From the NCBI GenBank assembly GCA_050084985.1, contig JBITNC010000001.1, positions 105,772,001 to 105,836,000 on the forward strand: a stretch of 64,000 nucleotides of DNA, given 5' to 3'. Below the pieces are notes generated by a model that saw only the letters and a list, made by a program, of their open reading frames with translations, was not told the origin of the DNA and did not search any database. Both the position numbers and the translations under genes were made by a program. Source of the DNA: Nageia nagi. Lineage: Eukaryota > Pinophyta. Within the stretch, counting starts at the first letter, position 1. Every line of letters starts with the position of its first letter. Of this stretch, positions 62,567 to 64,000 are shown piece by piece.

Positions 62567-64000
62567 ATGGCCCTACCAATCACACGCCGAGAGGGACACC
62601 GAGCTGCCTTGGTAGCTGATTCTCCTGCCGGTCATCAGGTACACCACCTCTTCTACCCCTTTTTTTTTTTTATGCTATGTTTTTGTTTCTCTTCAAGTTT
62701 TAACTGACTGTACACTGGTTTTCCCAATTTTGCCCCTAGGGTTTTACTGTTACATACCCTAGCTCTACATTTTTCTCTTTTTAGTCTGCTTTTCGAACTT
62801 CCGGTGCCATGGCTGCCTTATTCTCACCCGTACAAACCTGCACCCCGAATTTTTATTCCCCTTTTTCGTGGAAACAGGACCGCTGGCGGTCCTTTCTGCC
62901 CTAACTTGGACCGTGGGCGGTCCTTATCCTCTGACATAGACCGTGGGCGATCCTCTTTTTCATGTAGTATTTCTTTGCTATTTGTGTTTCACGTCTTAAT
63001 ACTGACTTGTCTTTCATTTTTCTTGCAGAACCGTGCATACCTTATGCGTCCCTCCGGCAAGAGTGCTGCCTTCACCACTGCCCAACAGTGGCCCCAAACT
63101 GACGCAGCCCGAAGTATTCTAGAGGATATTTCATTCAGCCACCTTGCATTTGCTGAATATGTGTTTCATGACCGCAACATGCTTACAGCTTTGATGGAGA
63201 GATGGGATCCGAATTCCAACACCTTTCATCTTCCCACTGGTGAGATTACAGTAACTTTAGAGGATATCTACAGGATCACTAGGCTTCCTATCAGGGGGAA
63301 ACTAGTGAGCATGATTCCTGTTCCGAGCTTGGAACAGGCAGAGGTGTGGGCTACATGGCTGACAGGATCAGACGAGGTGAATCACAGGAAGAGGGGTGTG
63401 TCACTAGTGAGACATGTGCCAGAGGATCCTCCAGCACGGGGTGACCTGCGGATGAGGCTCCTCATTGCCTGCCTTCTAGATGCTATTGTCTATCCAGACA
63501 AGAGCAGTGAGACTTTCCCAGTGGGTATGATTCCCATTATTCAGGACATGGTTATTCACAGACAACGATATGCATGGTGCCCCGCAATACTGGCACAACT
63601 TTATCATGATCTCCACGGCTTCGCAGAGGTGGAGAGGAAGGGGAGACAGGTGGCTCACTCTATGATCCTACAGGTGTGGGCCTATGAGCACATCACTATT
63701 TCTAGACCGACTATACTGCCCCTAGACCAGCCGGATGATGCCCCTACCTGGCAAAGGTGGGCGACGACCGAGGTACCAGACTTCCCTAACACAGACCTAG
63801 AGGGATGGCGTGTGCGACTTGACTTACTACAGGAGGTGCAGATCTACTGGCGTCCTTATCGGGGAGGTGTACCAGAGTGGGAGGAAGACATAGAGGAGAT
63901 GACATGGGTGAGACACCCTACCTATCTACAGGCACGGAGGGCACTAGTGGAGCCATACAGGCCAGAGCGGGTACTCCGCCAATTCGGCCTCCAGCAGGGT
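62567..64000 (+). CDS. Plant mobile domain (PMD) protein, 3' end outside the window
   Basis: Exon 1 is 62,567-62,638 (24 codons, first ATG after the TATA box). A 390-bp intron (GT 62,639, CTTGCAG ending 63,028) follows, then exon 2 from 63,029 to the window end, 324 codons with no stop. It matches the aminotransferase-like PMD family: SILEDISFSHLAFAEY, LMERWDPNSNTFHLPTGEIT, LEDIYRITRLPI, SETFPVGMIPI, LYHDLHGF, LQVWAYEHI, and at the end VEPYRPERVLRQFGLQQG, the usual R-VLRQFG-x-Q block. PMD proteins are nuclear factors or transposon-borne proteins of unknown biochemistry. A tryptophan-rich middle (about residues 235-300) binds no known ligand. The gene reads opposite to the inferred retroelement, has its own TATA box and intact splice sites, and is CpG-rich, so it looks young and potentially expressed. 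Confidence 0.9.
62639..63028 (+). other. PMD intron with three palindromic motifs
   Basis: Begins CAG|GTACAC and ends TTTTTCTTGCAG|AAC. It carries GGACCGCTGGCGGTCC (62,877-62,892), GGACCGTGGGCGGTCC (62,908-62,923) and AGACCGTGGGCGATCC (62,938-62,953), spaced by about 30 bp. Confidence 0.85.

Larger units (their letters stand above)
59597..64000 (-). mobile_element. Young PMD-bearing LTR element (3' part, runs off the window)
   Basis: Sequence becomes CpG-rich near 59,600 and stays so to the end. Its left part is LTR-like and ends tttttatgtgttaaca at 60,320. The base sequence beyond it corresponds to the LTR end and polypurine tract of the 32-kb element (ttttatgtgtca, then atgccc). Next come tandem arrays and a PMD gene on the plus strand, the same order as in the dead copy (LTR, array, promoter, PMD). 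I infer that the retroelement reads on the minus strand and that its gag and 5' LTR lie beyond 64,000. Confidence 0.65.

Overview
This window looks like intergenic DNA from a large, repeat-rich seed-plant genome. The base composition is AT-rich and CpG-poor. Most recognisable coding sequence is decayed retrotransposon, with plant-type LINEs carrying RNase H, Ty1/copia elements, and LTR elements primed by initiator tRNA-Met. The only host genes I can support are a small intron-split HMA gene and a nuclear tRNA-Phe. A gymnosperm would fit the long, old, nested repeats, but the sequence alone does not prove it.

Layout, left to right. 1-2.75 kb: Ty1/copia pol remnant (+), integrase to RNase H. 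3.68-8.89 kb: an old non-autonomous LTR retrotransposon on the minus strand, with both LTRs, a polypurine tract and a primer-binding site. 11.9-17.8 kb: a decayed LINE (-) with ORF1, endonuclease, RT, zinc-binding region and RNase H. 18.0-19.4 kb: an unrecognised coding-like block (-). 19.9-23.0 kb: a second LINE (-). 23.5-23.8 kb: a short array built on a GATGATCATC palindrome. 24.0-24.95 kb: a weak plant-transposon-like fragment (+). 25.87-26.24 kb: an apparently intact three-exon gene for a 72-residue HMA protein. 29.2-43.0 kb: nested elements. A copia remnant near 29.2 kb abuts a second copia element (-), whose reverse transcriptase is split by a 9.6-kb LTR element (32,131-41,704). That element carries gag on the minus strand and, on the opposite strand, a decayed plant mobile domain (PMD) gene. 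43-50.5 kb: repeats and one decayed unknown ORF. 50.56-51.06 kb: an apparent remnant duplicate of the HMA locus without its coding body. 51.33-55.22 kb: two inverted arms of roughly 590 bp flanking tRNA-Phe(GAA). 55.2-59.6 kb: low-complexity and probable LTR-derived DNA. 59.6-64.0 kb: a sharply different, CpG-rich segment with an LTR, three tandem arrays (35, about 98 and 40 bp), a TATA promoter and the first 348 codons of an intact PMD gene running off the window.

Main result. The segment at 59.6-64.0 kb and the element at 32.1-41.7 kb appear to be young and dead copies of one retrotransposon family. They share the LTR end and polypurine tract, a repeat array next to the LTR, and a PMD gene with its own promoter read opposite to the retroelement. 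The young copy also carries up to eight copies of a 16-bp near-palindrome around RGACCGYGGGCGGTCC, spread over the LTR, the PMD upstream region and the PMD intron. That pattern suggests a sequence-specific binding site. All function and family assignments come from reading the sequence; no database was searched.
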